Positions 26,062 through 34,665 of a stretch of 61,467 nt of DNA are shown here, piece by piece. The number at the start of each line of letters is the position of its first letter. Position 1 is the first letter of the stretch. The stretch is from Phycisphaerales bacterium UBA1161. GTDB taxonomy: Bacteria; Planctomycetota; Phycisphaerae; Tepidisphaerales; Tepidisphaeraceae. A program made the translations under genes and the position numbers. The DNA is taken from contig DBZL01000024.1 of the NCBI GenBank assembly GCA_002311745.1, positions 1-61,467 on the forward strand, given 5' to 3'. The notes under the pieces are model-generated. The model did not search any database. It saw nothing but the letters and a program-made list of their open reading frames with translations, and was not told where the DNA came from.

Positions 26062-27765
26062 TCAACTCCTTGCGTTGATCGTCACCGCGCCGCCGCCCGT
26101 CTCGGCGGGCGGGCCGACCCGGTCTTTCGCCGTCCCGTGCTGCAACGCCGGAACGTGCTGCCCGTTGATGGTGAATCGGAACGTGCTTCCCTCCCCCGGC
26201 CGGCTTTGCACCCAAATCGTACCGCTGTAGGTCTCCACGATGCTCTTGACGCTGGCCAGCCCCACGCCTTTGCCGGCGATGTTCGTCGAACTTTTGCCTC
26301 GACGGAATACGAAAAAGACCTTGCCGATGTCTTCCTCGTCGATGCCCAGGCCCGTGTCGCGAACGTAAAACTCCGCCTCGGTCTTCCGCATTTTGCAGCC
26401 GACGTGAATCTGCCGCACCGGACCCTCCCCCATGTATTTGATCGCGTTGTCGATCAGGTTCTGAAACACCTGGCGGAACCGCGCCCGCTCGCCGTGCAGC
26501 ACCGGCAGGTCCGGGTCGATCACCAGCGATATCTTGCGGTTTTTCAGGTCGTTTTCGAAGATGTCCTCCAGCTCGCGCACCAGGGCGGCGATCTCGACCA
26601 TCTCCATTTTCTGCCGCCGCGTCTTGATCCGCGATAATTCCAGCAGCTCGGCGATCAAATCCGTTTCCGCCTCGACGTTCCTTTGGATTCGTTCCAGGCG
26701 GTGCACCGCATCCTCGTCCAGCTTTTCGCGGTGCTTCAGGAGCAGCGTCGTCGCCATGCCGGCGATGTTCCGCAGCGGGGCGTTGAGGTCATGGCTGACG
26801 GCGCGGAGGAAATCCTCCTTCTCCGCGATCTCGTTGCTCAGCCGCTTGTTGGCCGTCTCCAGTTGCGCCGTGCGCTGGGTGACCTTCTCTTCCAACTGCA
26901 CGTTGGCGAGTTGCAGGGCTTCCCGCTGCTGCTTGACCGTCTTGACCATTTCGTTGAAGGCCCGCGCCAGATCGCCGATGGCGTCGTGGCGGTGGATGGC
27001 CACGCGGGTGTCCAATTCCCCGGCGGCGATGCGCTCGCTGGCGTGCACCAGTTGCCGGATCGGTCGGAAAATCCGCCGCACCAGCAGATACGCCATCGGC
27101 ATGCTCGCCAGCACCAGCGCGCAGCCGATGCCCGCCGACACCACGTCGATGCGGCGCATCTGCGCCTCCTCCCGCGCCGGCGAAACGCCCACCGAAACGT
27201 ACCCCACCAGGCGCGAAGCAGCGCTGGATTCGCGCGAGACCGGCAGTATCTCCAGGATCGGAACGATGACTTCCAGGTAGTTGCCGAAGACGGGCGAATT
27301 TTGCCGCTTCACCTGCGTCAGCGATTGCACGTCCGCCACCTTGAGCGACGGCAGCGACCGTTGCTGGTCCGGGTCGCGGTGTGAGAGGGCGATGCACTTG
27401 CCGTCGGTGTTGAAAAAGGCGACGAACAGGATGTTGCGCGTCTTGAGCAGATCGGCGCCCATGGATTGCAGCGCCTGGGTGTTGGCGGCGCTGATCTCCG
27501 GCTTGGCCGCCAGGGACAAGGTGTAGGCGATCTGGCGGGCCTGCTCGCCCATCATGTCCGTGATGCCCGCGGTGCTTTGCGACGCCCAGACCCAGCTCGA
27601 CGCCGCCAGCGCCGCCGTCAGTATCAGCATCAGCGCGCCGAGGATTCGCCCCTCGAGCCCGATATGGGTGGCCAGCCACGCCCTGGGCTTCTGCCACAAC
27701 CACGGCGGCCCGCCGGCGCGAGCCGTGTCTATTTGCGGCGAGGGATTTTCCGGATGCGGCGCCAT
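26062..27765 (-). CDS. membrane sensor histidine kinase
   Basis: 567 residues from ATG 27765. An upstream in-frame ATG at 27933 would add 56 unlikely residues. Two transmembrane segments (about 41-62 and 230-252) flank a periplasmic sensor of about 165 residues. A HAMP domain (255-305), a coiled coil, a HisKA domain with the phospho-acceptor H in FLRAVSHDLNAPLRN, and an HATPase with NLIDNAIKYM, DTGLGI and GKGVGLA follow. All catalytic boxes are intact. The phosphorelay partner is most likely the REC protein encoded 2 nt downstream. The signal sensed is unknown. Confidence 0.93.
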   Translation of the reverse strand: MAPHPENPSPQIDTARAGGPPWLWQKPRAWLATHIGLEGRILGALMLILTAALAASSWVWASQSTAGITDMMGEQARQIAYTLSLAAKPEISAANTQALQSMGADLLKTRNILFVAFFNTDGKCIALSHRDPDQQRSLPSLKVADVQSLTQVKRQNSPVFGNYLEVIVPILEILPVSRESSAASRLVGYVSVGVSPAREEAQMRRIDVVSAGIGCALVLASMPMAYLLVRRIFRPIRQLVHASERIAAGELDTRVAIHRHDAIGDLARAFNEMVKTVKQQREALQLANVQLEEKVTQRTAQLETANKRLSNEIAEKEDFLRAVSHDLNAPLRNIAGMATTLLLKHREKLDEDAVHRLERIQRNVEAETDLIAELLELSRIKTRRQKMEMVEIAALVRELEDIFENDLKNRKISLVIDPDLPVLHGERARFRQVFQNLIDNAIKYMGEGPVRQIHVGCKMRKTEAEFYVRDTGLGIDEEDIGKVFFVFRRGKSSTNIAGKGVGLASVKSIVETYSGTIWVQSRPGEGSTFRFTINGQHVPALQHGTAKDRVGPPAETGGGAVTINARS

Positions 27766-28042
27766 TGGCGTATCGCGACATTTAGCCGCATCTTCTTCAT
27801 CGTCGTGCCCCAAAACAGGGTTAAGGTGGGCCGGTAACTGTGGCCCCAATGCCGGGGATTTATCGGACGCCGGACCGCCGGCCGACTTGCATCGCGCCTC
27901 GGGGGCGTTATCATCCCCGCCTCGGCCCGGCATGCCTCAGAACCATGCCGACGCCGATGGGGCGCGTAAGACGGGCGCTTTTGCTTCGCGGCCGCGGCGC
28001 ATGTTTTGAGACGGGCCCTTGGCCCGTAGAAAGTCCACCCCC

Positions 28043-28642
28043 ATGGGCCGTTATCTCGGACCGAAAGTCAAGCTGTCCCGTCGCGTCGGCGTCCCCATTG
28101 CCGACATTCCCAAACACGCCGGCCGCGGCGAGCTCCAATTGCCCGGCATGCACGGCTATCGCGGCCGCCGAAGCACCGAATACGGCGTACGCCTCACCGA
28201 AAAACAGAAACTCCGCTTCCATTATGGAATGCTCGAGCGGCAGTTCCGCCGATTCCTCAACATCGCCAAAAAATCCAAGGGCAACACCGCCAACACCATG
28301 GTCCAGTTGCTGGAGACGCGCCTGGACAACGTGCTGCGCCGCCTGGGCGTGGCGCGCACCATCTGGGCCGCTCGCCAGATCGTCGCCCACGGACACGTCC
28401 TGGTCGACGGACGCAAAACCGACATCGCCAGTTACCTGGTTAAGCCCGGCCAGAGAGTCACCTTCAGGCCAGGCATCCACAAGCTGCTGCGCGAAAACAT
28501 GGAGCAGAACGCCGGACATCAGCTTCCCAATTGGCTGGAATGGAATCCCGCGCAGTTGACCGGCGCCATCAAGGCCCTGCCCGTGCCCGAAGACGTCCCC
28601 TTTGAAGTGAACATGCACCTGATCATCGAATTCTATCGATGA
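28043..28642 (+). CDS. rpsD: 30S ribosomal protein S4
   Basis: 199 residues. MGRYLGPKVKLSRRVG is the normal S4 start, so ATG 28043 is preferred over the TTG eight codons earlier. The S4 RNA-binding domain is clear (LETRLDNVLRRLGVARTIWAARQIV.HGHVLVDG). The N-terminal zinc cysteines are absent (zinc-independent type). It is isolated from the S11/S13/rpoA cluster. Its stop overlaps the rhomboid start (ATGA). Confidence 0.98.
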   Translation: MGRYLGPKVKLSRRVGVPIADIPKHAGRGELQLPGMHGYRGRRSTEYGVRLTEKQKLRFHYGMLERQFRRFLNIAKKSKGNTANTMVQLLETRLDNVLRRLGVARTIWAARQIVAHGHVLVDGRKTDIASYLVKPGQRVTFRPGIHKLLRENMEQNAGHQLPNWLEWNPAQLTGAIKALPVPEDVPFEVNMHLIIEFYR

Positions 28643-29763
28643 GCACGGATTTCCCACCGCTGCCGCCGGGCATGCCGGCCCCGCCGGGTTTTTCGTCGCT
28701 GGCGGTTTTTCGGCGCGATCTATTTGCCGCCACGCCCGTTGCTTGGGTTGCGCCGCTTCTGGTGGCCGCCAACGTGATCTGGTTCGCCGCCGTCACGGTG
28801 ATTGGCGGCGTTTCGTTGTGGGACCCCGACGCGCAGGCCATGGTCCACTGGGGCGCTGGCTTTGGTCCGCTGACTGCCGGCGGACAAAGCTGGCGGTTGC
28901 TCAGCGAAATCTTTGTGCATTTCGGCATCCTGCACCTGGCCTTCAACATGATCGTCCTCTGGCAGGTCGGTCCCCTGGTCGAACGACTCTTCGGAAACAT
29001 CGCCTTTGCCGTGATCTATTTTCTGTCCGGCTTGTGCGGCAGTTTGCTGAGCGCGCGGCTGCACCCGCTGTCGGTTGCCGGGGGAGCCTCCGGGGCGATC
29101 TTCGGCCTCTATGGCGCGTTGTTCGGGTTTCTGCTGGTCCAGCGCCGCTCGATCCCGGGCCCGATTCTCAAGACTCTGGCTGTCAACGCCGCGATCTTTG
29201 TTGGCTACAACGTCATCGCGGGCGCGAGCCAACCGGGCATCGACATGTCCGCGCATGGGGGTGGGTTGGCGGGGGGGTGGATCCTGGGCATGCTTCTGAG
29301 CCGCAAGCTCCTGCCCGGCGCGGGCAGCGTGCGGGCGATTGCCGTGGCCGTTCTGGGCGGCGCCGCGGTCGTCTGGGCCGCAGGCCATTTGCCCCAGGTT
29401 GCCGATGTCGAGGCGGAATGGCAAAAAATGGCCGCCGTCGATACCCACTGCATCGACATCTACAACAAGGCGGTGGGCCAGTGGAACAAGCGGCAGATCT
29501 CCCCCGAGGAATTTGCCTCAATCCTGGAAACCCAAGTCCTGCCCCCATATCGCCAGGCCCGCGCGGCTTTGCAGTCCGTCAAATACCCCCTCCCCGATCA
29601 CAGCCAGTGGGACAAACAGCTCCAATACACCGCCAAGCGGCAAGAACAGTGGGAAGCCATGGCCCGGGCTGCCAGAGACGGCAGCGACCAGGAACTCGAT
29701 AAAGCCAATCAACTCAACACCGAAGCCGACGATATTCTTAAGTCCATTGGGAGCCGAAAGTAA
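28639..29763 (+). CDS. rhomboid family intramembrane serine protease
   Basis: 374 residues. Six or seven hydrophobic segments span residues 35-235. The catalytic Ser is in GGASGAIFGLYG and the catalytic His in SAHGGGLAGG. HxxxN is seen in LHLAFNMIVLW. A soluble C-terminal helical tail (about 255-374) is longer than usual and rich in Q/K/E. It cleaves transmembrane substrates. None is predicted here. It is coupled to rpsD by a four-base ATGA overlap, an odd pairing. Confidence 0.93.
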   Translation: MSTDFPPLPPGMPAPPGFSSLAVFRRDLFAATPVAWVAPLLVAANVIWFAAVTVIGGVSLWDPDAQAMVHWGAGFGPLTAGGQSWRLLSEIFVHFGILHLAFNMIVLWQVGPLVERLFGNIAFAVIYFLSGLCGSLLSARLHPLSVAGGASGAIFGLYGALFGFLLVQRRSIPGPILKTLAVNAAIFVGYNVIAGASQPGIDMSAHGGGLAGGWILGMLLSRKLLPGAGSVRAIAVAVLGGAAVVWAAGHLPQVADVEAEWQKMAAVDTHCIDIYNKAVGQWNKRQISPEEFASILETQVLPPYRQARAALQSVKYPLPDHSQWDKQLQYTAKRQEQWEAMARAARDGSDQELDKANQLNTEADDILKSIGSRK

Positions 29764-30006
29764 TATCCTCAATCGTCCGCCAAACGGTTGCGGATGAGCC
29801 TTGTCCTTCCTTCCGCGGAAATTTTCCAATAGCGTCCCATAAAAACGAGCCTTTGCCCCCATCGCGAACCTTTGGCTGCAGAGAGTTTCAAGTTGCAATG
29901 TGCACCGGACGATGTTCAAATAGGGTAAATGGATAAGCCGGCGAATACGTGACGGCTGTAATTCGTCGACCGTGTTTAACAAAGAGTGGGCCTAGAAGAG
30001 GAACTC

Positions 30007-30570
30007 ATGAAGACAGTTTTCACCACTGGCGAGGCGGCCGAGATATGCAAGGTGTCTCAGCAGACCATCATTCGCTGCTTTGACAGCGGGCGGCTTCGGG
30101 GTTTCCGCGTCCCGGGCAGCCGGTTTCGCCGCATCCCACGCGACGCCCTGATCGCTTTTATGAAGGACAACGGCATCCCCCCCGATGCCCTCAATAACGG
30201 CAAGCACAGAATCCTGGTCGTCGACGACGATCCGGAGATCGTCGAGCTGTTCGTGGACGTGCTGGAACGTGACGGGCGCTTTGAAGTCAAAACGGCCAGC
30301 ACCGGCTACGATGCCGGCGTTCTCACCCAGGAATTCGTTCCCGACTTGATCATTCTGGACTACATGTTGCCCGACATCAATGGCAACGTGGTCTGCCAGA
30401 CGATCCGCAAGAATCCCAACTTCGAGCACATCAAGATCGTGATCGTTTCTGGAGTTGTGAATCAGGACGAGATCAACGATCTTCTCAAGGGCGGCGCCGA
30501 TGAGTTCGTCAAAAAGCCGTTTAACATTGAGAAGCTGATCGAGCGGATCGGGGAACTGCTGGCGGTCTAA
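30007..30570 (+). CDS. response regulator with N-terminal excisionase-type HTH and C-terminal REC
   Basis: 187 residues. The N-terminal 55 residues form a MerR/excisionase-like winged HTH (FTTGEAAEICKVSQQTIIRCFDSGRLRGFRVPGSRFRRI, in pieces). A REC domain follows (about 65-185) with DDDPEI, phospho-acceptor Asp in LIILDYMLPDING, S in IVSGVV and K in FVKKPF. Domain order is reversed relative to common regulators. ATG 30007 has GAGGA 4-5 nt upstream. A plausible promoter TTGCAA-N17-TCAAAT lies in the 240-nt gap upstream. It starts the second half of the signalling island. Confidence 0.93.
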   Translation: MKTVFTTGEAAEICKVSQQTIIRCFDSGRLRGFRVPGSRFRRIPRDALIAFMKDNGIPPDALNNGKHRILVVDDDPEIVELFVDVLERDGRFEVKTASTGYDAGVLTQEFVPDLIILDYMLPDINGNVVCQTIRKNPNFEHIKIVIVSGVVNQDEINDLLKGGADEFVKKPFNIEKLIERIGELLAV

Positions 30571-30652
30571 GGCCTGCCGCTGGGCGGCGCAGCATTCTTC
30601 GCGCCGCCGCCGGCGGGAGAGCGGGGTTGTCGCGCCGACGCCATCCACCATC

Positions 30653-32941
30653 ATGTCCTCCACCCCCGACCAACTCCAGGCCAAACGCATCGAGCTGATC
30701 CTCCAGCAACTCGAGCAGTTGCCCACGCTGCCGGTGGTCGCCGTCCGCGTCCTGGAAGCCGCTGCCGACAGCGAAACCACCATCCCGCAGATCGTCTCGC
30801 TGATCAGCGGCGACGTGTCGCTGACCGCCCGCATCCTGCAGTTGGTTCATCGTGCGGACCTGGGCGTGCGCGGGCAGGTGAGCACGCTGGACCGTGCCGT
30901 GGTGCTTTTGGGTTTCGAGGCCGTGCGCAGCGCCGTGCTGGCCCTGAGCGTATTTGAGACCTTCAATGCGCCTTCCGGCCAGTTCTCGGCCTTTTCACGC
31001 CAGGAATTCTGGAAGCATTCGATCGCCGTGGCCTGCGGCGCGGAGCTGATCTGCGAGGCCACCGCCGCCGTCTACGGGCCGCAGACCGGTCCCGATCCTT
31101 CCGAGGGTTTTGTCTGCGGGCTTCTGCACGACATCGGCAAGGTGGCCCTGGACTGCATCCTGCCCAAGAGTTTTGCCCGCGTGGTCGAGGCGGCCGAGCT
31201 GCTCCGCGGCAACATCGCCGACGTCGAACGCACCGTCATCGGCCTGGATCACATGGTCATCGGCAAACGCCTCTGCGAACGCTGGAATCTGCCCCAGATC
31301 ATCCGCGAATGCGCCTGGCTGCACGGCCAGACTCCCGAGGCCCTGCCCTCCACCGTCAAGTATCCGCGCATGGTGAACCTGATCACCTTGGCCGATCTCC
31401 TGGTCCGCCAGCAGCACCTCGGTTACAGCGGAAACTACAACTTTCCCATCAATCTCGACAAGCTCATCGAAGCCGTCGGCCTGTCGCGCGAGATCGTCGA
31501 CACAGCCACGGCGAAACTGATCGAGCGCATCGAAGCCCGCGCCGGCGCCTTGCAACTTTCCAGCGCCACCTCGCGCGAGCTGTACCAGCAGGCGTTGGCG
31601 CGGGCGAATCAGGAACTGGGCCGCGTCAGCGGCCAGTTGGCCGCCAAGAACCGCCGACTGACCGTTCGCGCAAGATTCTTCGACGCTCTGAGCGAATTTC
31701 AAAGCGAGCTGAGGCCCGATTCTCCCCCGCAGATGGTCCTGCAGGCGATCGGGCAGACGGCCGTGGGCATTTTGGGCGTCACCAGCGTCGCCGCGTTTTC
31801 CCTGATGCCGGGACAGGATTTTGCGGAGGTGCTGCTGTTCGACGAGGCCGGCGAGATCTTTGAAACCTCGCTGGTGGATTGCAGCCAGCGGCCCGGTCCG
31901 CGCCAGCCCGGCGACGGGCCGGTCCTGCATGCGGACGACGAACTGGACTGGCTGTTGTCGGCCATTTCGCCGCGTCTGGCGGGCGATCAGCGTTATTGGA
32001 TTTGCCTGGAAGCCGAGGCGACGTGCATCGGCGGTGTGGTCTGGGGCGCCGCCAGCGGCGAAGCCCAGCGCCTCGGCACGCAGGTGCAGGAATTATCCGC
32101 CATCGCCGGCGGCTGGGGCCTGGCGCTGCGAACGGCGCAAATCCGCGAAGAAGCCCGCGCCCTTTCCGAGCAATTGGCCGAGACCAACCGCCGCCTGCAA
32201 AGCGCCCAGAACGAGATTATGCGGTCCAAGATGATGATCAGCGTCGGCGAGATGGCCGCCGGCGCCGCCCACGAGATGAACAACCCTCTGGCCGTAATCA
32301 GCGGCCGATCACAACTGCTGGCCTCGCAATTAACGGACCCCAAGCACCAGGCGATGGCGCACCTGATCCACGATCAGAGCCATCGGCTCAGCGAAATCAT
32401 CTCGGAACTGATGGATTTCGCCAAGCCCGTGCCGCCGCAGCCGCGGGAGTGCGACCCGGCCGAGCTGATCTCCCGCGCCCTGCACGATGCCAAGCAGCAT
32501 ACCGATCCTGCCGATAGGACCATTGAGGTGACGATGGGCGACGTTCCGCCCGTGGTGGTCGATCCCCTCCAGGTGTCGGCCGCCCTCACCGAGGTGATCG
32601 ACAACGCCCTTTTGGCGACCGATCCCGCCAGCGGACACCTGACGATCAATACGGCGTTCGATCCGTATTCCTCGCGCGTGGCCGTGACGATCACCGACAA
32701 CGGCTGCGGCATGGACGAGGCGACGCTGAAGCGCGCCTTCGATCCGTTCTTCAGCTCCAAGCCCGCTGGACGGCGCCGCGGCATGGGTTTGCCCAAGGCC
32801 CTGCGCTGGGTGGAATCCAGTGGTGGATCGATGCGGCTGGAAAGCCGACCGCAGCAGGGAACACGGACCTTGATCCTGCTGCCCACGGCCCGGCCCCTGG
32901 ACGACAACGCCGCTCAAGGCCAGCGCAAAGCCGCCACCTAA
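30653..32941 (+). CDS. HDOD-GAF-like-histidine kinase fusion
   Basis: 762 residues. The HDOD domain (about 18-215) begins with LPTLPVVAVRVLEA and keeps GLLHDIGKVALD, an HD-type motif (most HDODs lose it). A coiled coil (305-345) and a GAF-like sensor (about 345-490) follow. HisKA (about 520-590) has the phospho-acceptor His in GAAHEMNNPLAVISG, and HATPase has EVIDNALLAT, DNGCGMD and GMGLPKA. No transmembrane segment is seen, so it is cytosolic. It is followed 36 nt later by a REC-GAF gene and preceded by the HTH-REC gene, which are likely phosphorelay partners. Confidence 0.92.
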   Translation: MSSTPDQLQAKRIELILQQLEQLPTLPVVAVRVLEAAADSETTIPQIVSLISGDVSLTARILQLVHRADLGVRGQVSTLDRAVVLLGFEAVRSAVLALSVFETFNAPSGQFSAFSRQEFWKHSIAVACGAELICEATAAVYGPQTGPDPSEGFVCGLLHDIGKVALDCILPKSFARVVEAAELLRGNIADVERTVIGLDHMVIGKRLCERWNLPQIIRECAWLHGQTPEALPSTVKYPRMVNLITLADLLVRQQHLGYSGNYNFPINLDKLIEAVGLSREIVDTATAKLIERIEARAGALQLSSATSRELYQQALARANQELGRVSGQLAAKNRRLTVRARFFDALSEFQSELRPDSPPQMVLQAIGQTAVGILGVTSVAAFSLMPGQDFAEVLLFDEAGEIFETSLVDCSQRPGPRQPGDGPVLHADDELDWLLSAISPRLAGDQRYWICLEAEATCIGGVVWGAASGEAQRLGTQVQELSAIAGGWGLALRTAQIREEARALSEQLAETNRRLQSAQNEIMRSKMMISVGEMAAGAAHEMNNPLAVISGRSQLLASQLTDPKHQAMAHLIHDQSHRLSEIISELMDFAKPVPPQPRECDPAELISRALHDAKQHTDPADRTIEVTMGDVPPVVVDPLQVSAALTEVIDNALLATDPASGHLTINTAFDPYSSRVAVTITDNGCGMDEATLKRAFDPFFSSKPAGRRRGMGLPKALRWVESSGGSMRLESRPQQGTRTLILLPTARPLDDNAAQGQRKAAT

Positions 32942-32977
32942 TGGGGCGGAGCCCTTGTCCGGAAGGGAGAAGTCATC

Positions 32978-34150
32978 ATGAGCGTCGCCGAAACGCCCAA
33001 ACTCAAAGGCCGTGCCCCTCCGCGCATCCTCGTCGTGGACGATGAAGCGGCCGTCACCGATCTGCTGGGCGACGTGCTGGGCCGCAATCTCGATTGCCGA
33101 CTGCTCACCGCCTCCACCTACGCCCAGGCTGACCGCCTCTTACAGGATCAGCCGATCGATCTGCTCATCGCCGATCTGTTGCTTCCCGACGGCAGCGGTG
33201 ACGATCTGCTGGGTTTGCTCCACCAGCGTCAGCCCCGCGCCGCCGCCGTGGTCATCACCGGCGCGCCGACGCTGGACACCGCCGTCGCCGCCCTGCGTCA
33301 CGGCGCCGCCGATTTTTTGGCCAAGCCGTTCACCGCCGAGCAGTTTTTGCATTGCATCCGCACCGTCCTGCACCGCCAGGCCGCAGCCGCGAAAAACGAA
33401 AGTCGCATCGACCGTCTCCGCGACGCCGTGCGCCGCCTCAACGAGTCCCGCAAGCTGGTCAGCAAGAAAGTCGACCTCCTCTGCAACGATCTGATCAACG
33501 CCTACGGGGATCTGTCGCGGCAACTGGACACCGTGCGCATCAGCGAGTCCTTCCGCGGCGCCATCCACGCCGCCGATGACCTCGAGCAGATGCTCTGCCA
33601 CGCCATGGACTGGATGCTGCGTCAGATCGGCTACGCCAACGTCGCCATCTGGCTGGCATCCGAGCCGGGGTTTCAGCTCGGCGCGTACATGAAATACACC
33701 ATCCCCGGCGATCCACCGCTGATCGAGGCGATGCGCGGCGGCCTGCTGACCATGATTGCGCGCGAGGGGATGGTCCACCTCAGCCCCACCGAGGTCGGAC
33801 AAAAATTGACCGCGGAGGAAGCGCGATTGCTCAAGGACCAGACCGTGCTGGGCGCCCATTGCACCTATTTGGGCGAATCGCTGGCGCAGATCGTGATGTT
33901 CCGCGAGGCCACCAAGCCCTTCACCGGCGCCGACATCGCCACGTTGCGGACGATCGGCCCGGTCTTCGCGGTGACGCTGGCGACCATGGTTCGCCAGGAC
34001 GCGGACGACGCCGATGATCCCAACGACAATCCCTTTTACGACGGCGGCGCCATCATGGATGACGAGGATGATTCTCCACCGCGCAAACCGCGCAAGCGCC
34101 GCAAGGACGACGCTGACTGGTGGAAACGCGGCGAAGAGCCCCCGTTCTGA
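32978..34150 (+). CDS. response regulator with GAF-like output
   Basis: 390 residues. The REC domain (about 14-130) has VVDDEAAV, phospho-acceptor Asp in LLIADLLLPDGSG, T in VITGAP and K in FLAKPF. A coiled coil (140-190) leads to a GAF-like domain (about 200-335). The tail is charged and disordered (DDSPPRKPRKRRKDD). No DNA-binding or enzymatic output is recognised. GGAAGGGAG precedes the ATG. It ends the HTH-REC / HDOD-kinase / REC-GAF cluster. Confidence 0.88.
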   Translation: MSVAETPKLKGRAPPRILVVDDEAAVTDLLGDVLGRNLDCRLLTASTYAQADRLLQDQPIDLLIADLLLPDGSGDDLLGLLHQRQPRAAAVVITGAPTLDTAVAALRHGAADFLAKPFTAEQFLHCIRTVLHRQAAAAKNESRIDRLRDAVRRLNESRKLVSKKVDLLCNDLINAYGDLSRQLDTVRISESFRGAIHAADDLEQMLCHAMDWMLRQIGYANVAIWLASEPGFQLGAYMKYTIPGDPPLIEAMRGGLLTMIAREGMVHLSPTEVGQKLTAEEARLLKDQTVLGAHCTYLGESLAQIVMFREATKPFTGADIATLRTIGPVFAVTLATMVRQDADDADDPNDNPFYDGGAIMDDEDDSPPRKPRKRRKDDADWWKRGEEPPF

Positions 34151-34294
34151 TCGACCAGGGTGGATGCGCGGACGATCCCGTCCCCTATTTGCGAGTTGAT
34201 TCGGTTTGTCTATTGAGCCGGGCCGTCCTCGGCCCGGTCCCCCCGTCCCCCCGCTCCGCTCTCCCCGTCCCCGTTCCGCGTCGCAAAACTCTCA

Positions 34295-34323
34295 TTGCTC
34301 CACCCCCGCCGCGCTGATATGAT
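34295..34323 (+). promoter_or_regulatory. sigma70-type promoter of the non-coding RNA
   Basis: A -35 TTGCTC (34295-34300), an exact 17-nt spacer and -10 TATGAT (34318-34323) with an extended TGA in front form one of the best promoters in the window. The expected start is 34330. Confidence 0.65.
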
Positions 34324-34329
34324 CCACGA

Positions 34330-34582
34330 GTACGGTTGTTCTGCGGCCTTACGTGATTGGAGAGTCTTGTTTGGTTTAAACCTATAACTAACCCTAGGGG
34401 ATAAGCCGCCGGCGCCACGCATGCCCGCTCGACGGGAAGCACCAGCGCCGGAGCAATGGGAGAACCCTCCCAATCGGCTATCACCCACGTTGACAACAGG
34501 GTTTGATCCATCGCTCTCACACGATTTTCGTGGATTATCCGTACCACCAGCGCCCGCCCCAAAACGGCGGGCGCTTCCTTTT
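34330..34582 (+). ncRNA. candidate structured non-coding RNA (6S-like rod with terminator)
   Basis: No coding region fits this stretch, yet it has a promoter and terminator. Complementary segments are perfectly nested, from outside in: GTACGG 34330-34335/CCGTAC 34539-34544; CGTG 34352-34355/CACG 34520-34523; GAGAG 34360-34364/CTCTC 34514-34518; AACCCT 34390-34395/AGGGTT 34498-34503; GATAAGCCG 34400-34408/CGGCTATC 34475-34482 (one bulge). Two apical hairpins complete it: CCGGCGC 34409/GCGCCGG 34445 and TGGGAG 34457/CTCCCA 34467. The closing helix starts at the predicted transcription start. A large asymmetric internal loop between the GAGAG and AACCCT helices recalls the 6S RNA bubble. I do not recognise an Rfam family. 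Confidence 0.6.
34550..34582 (+). terminator. intrinsic terminator of the first non-coding RNA
   Basis: A 9-bp GC stem (GCGCCCGCC at 34550-34558 with GGCGGGCGC at 34566-34574) is followed by TTCCTTTT. It separates the RNA from the HTH gene promoter (TATAAT at 34616-34621). Confidence 0.85.
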
Positions 34583-34665
34583 CCCGAGATGTCGCACCAA
34601 TATATGTTTTTCGGCTATAATCCGGCGCCGCGACGCCAGTTATCGCGCCGTGGCTGGGACCGACA

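Noticed and set aside
34428..34440. CTCGACGGG resembling the tmRNA 5' motif
   Set aside because: No tRNA-like ends, no tag reading frame and no CCA-side partner. The segment is part of an apical hairpin of the RNA candidate.
34330..34582. Known riboswitch classes (cyclic di-GMP, glycine, SAM, cobalamin, TPP)
   Set aside because: None of the consensus cores is present, and the element is closed by a terminator before the next gene's own promoter.
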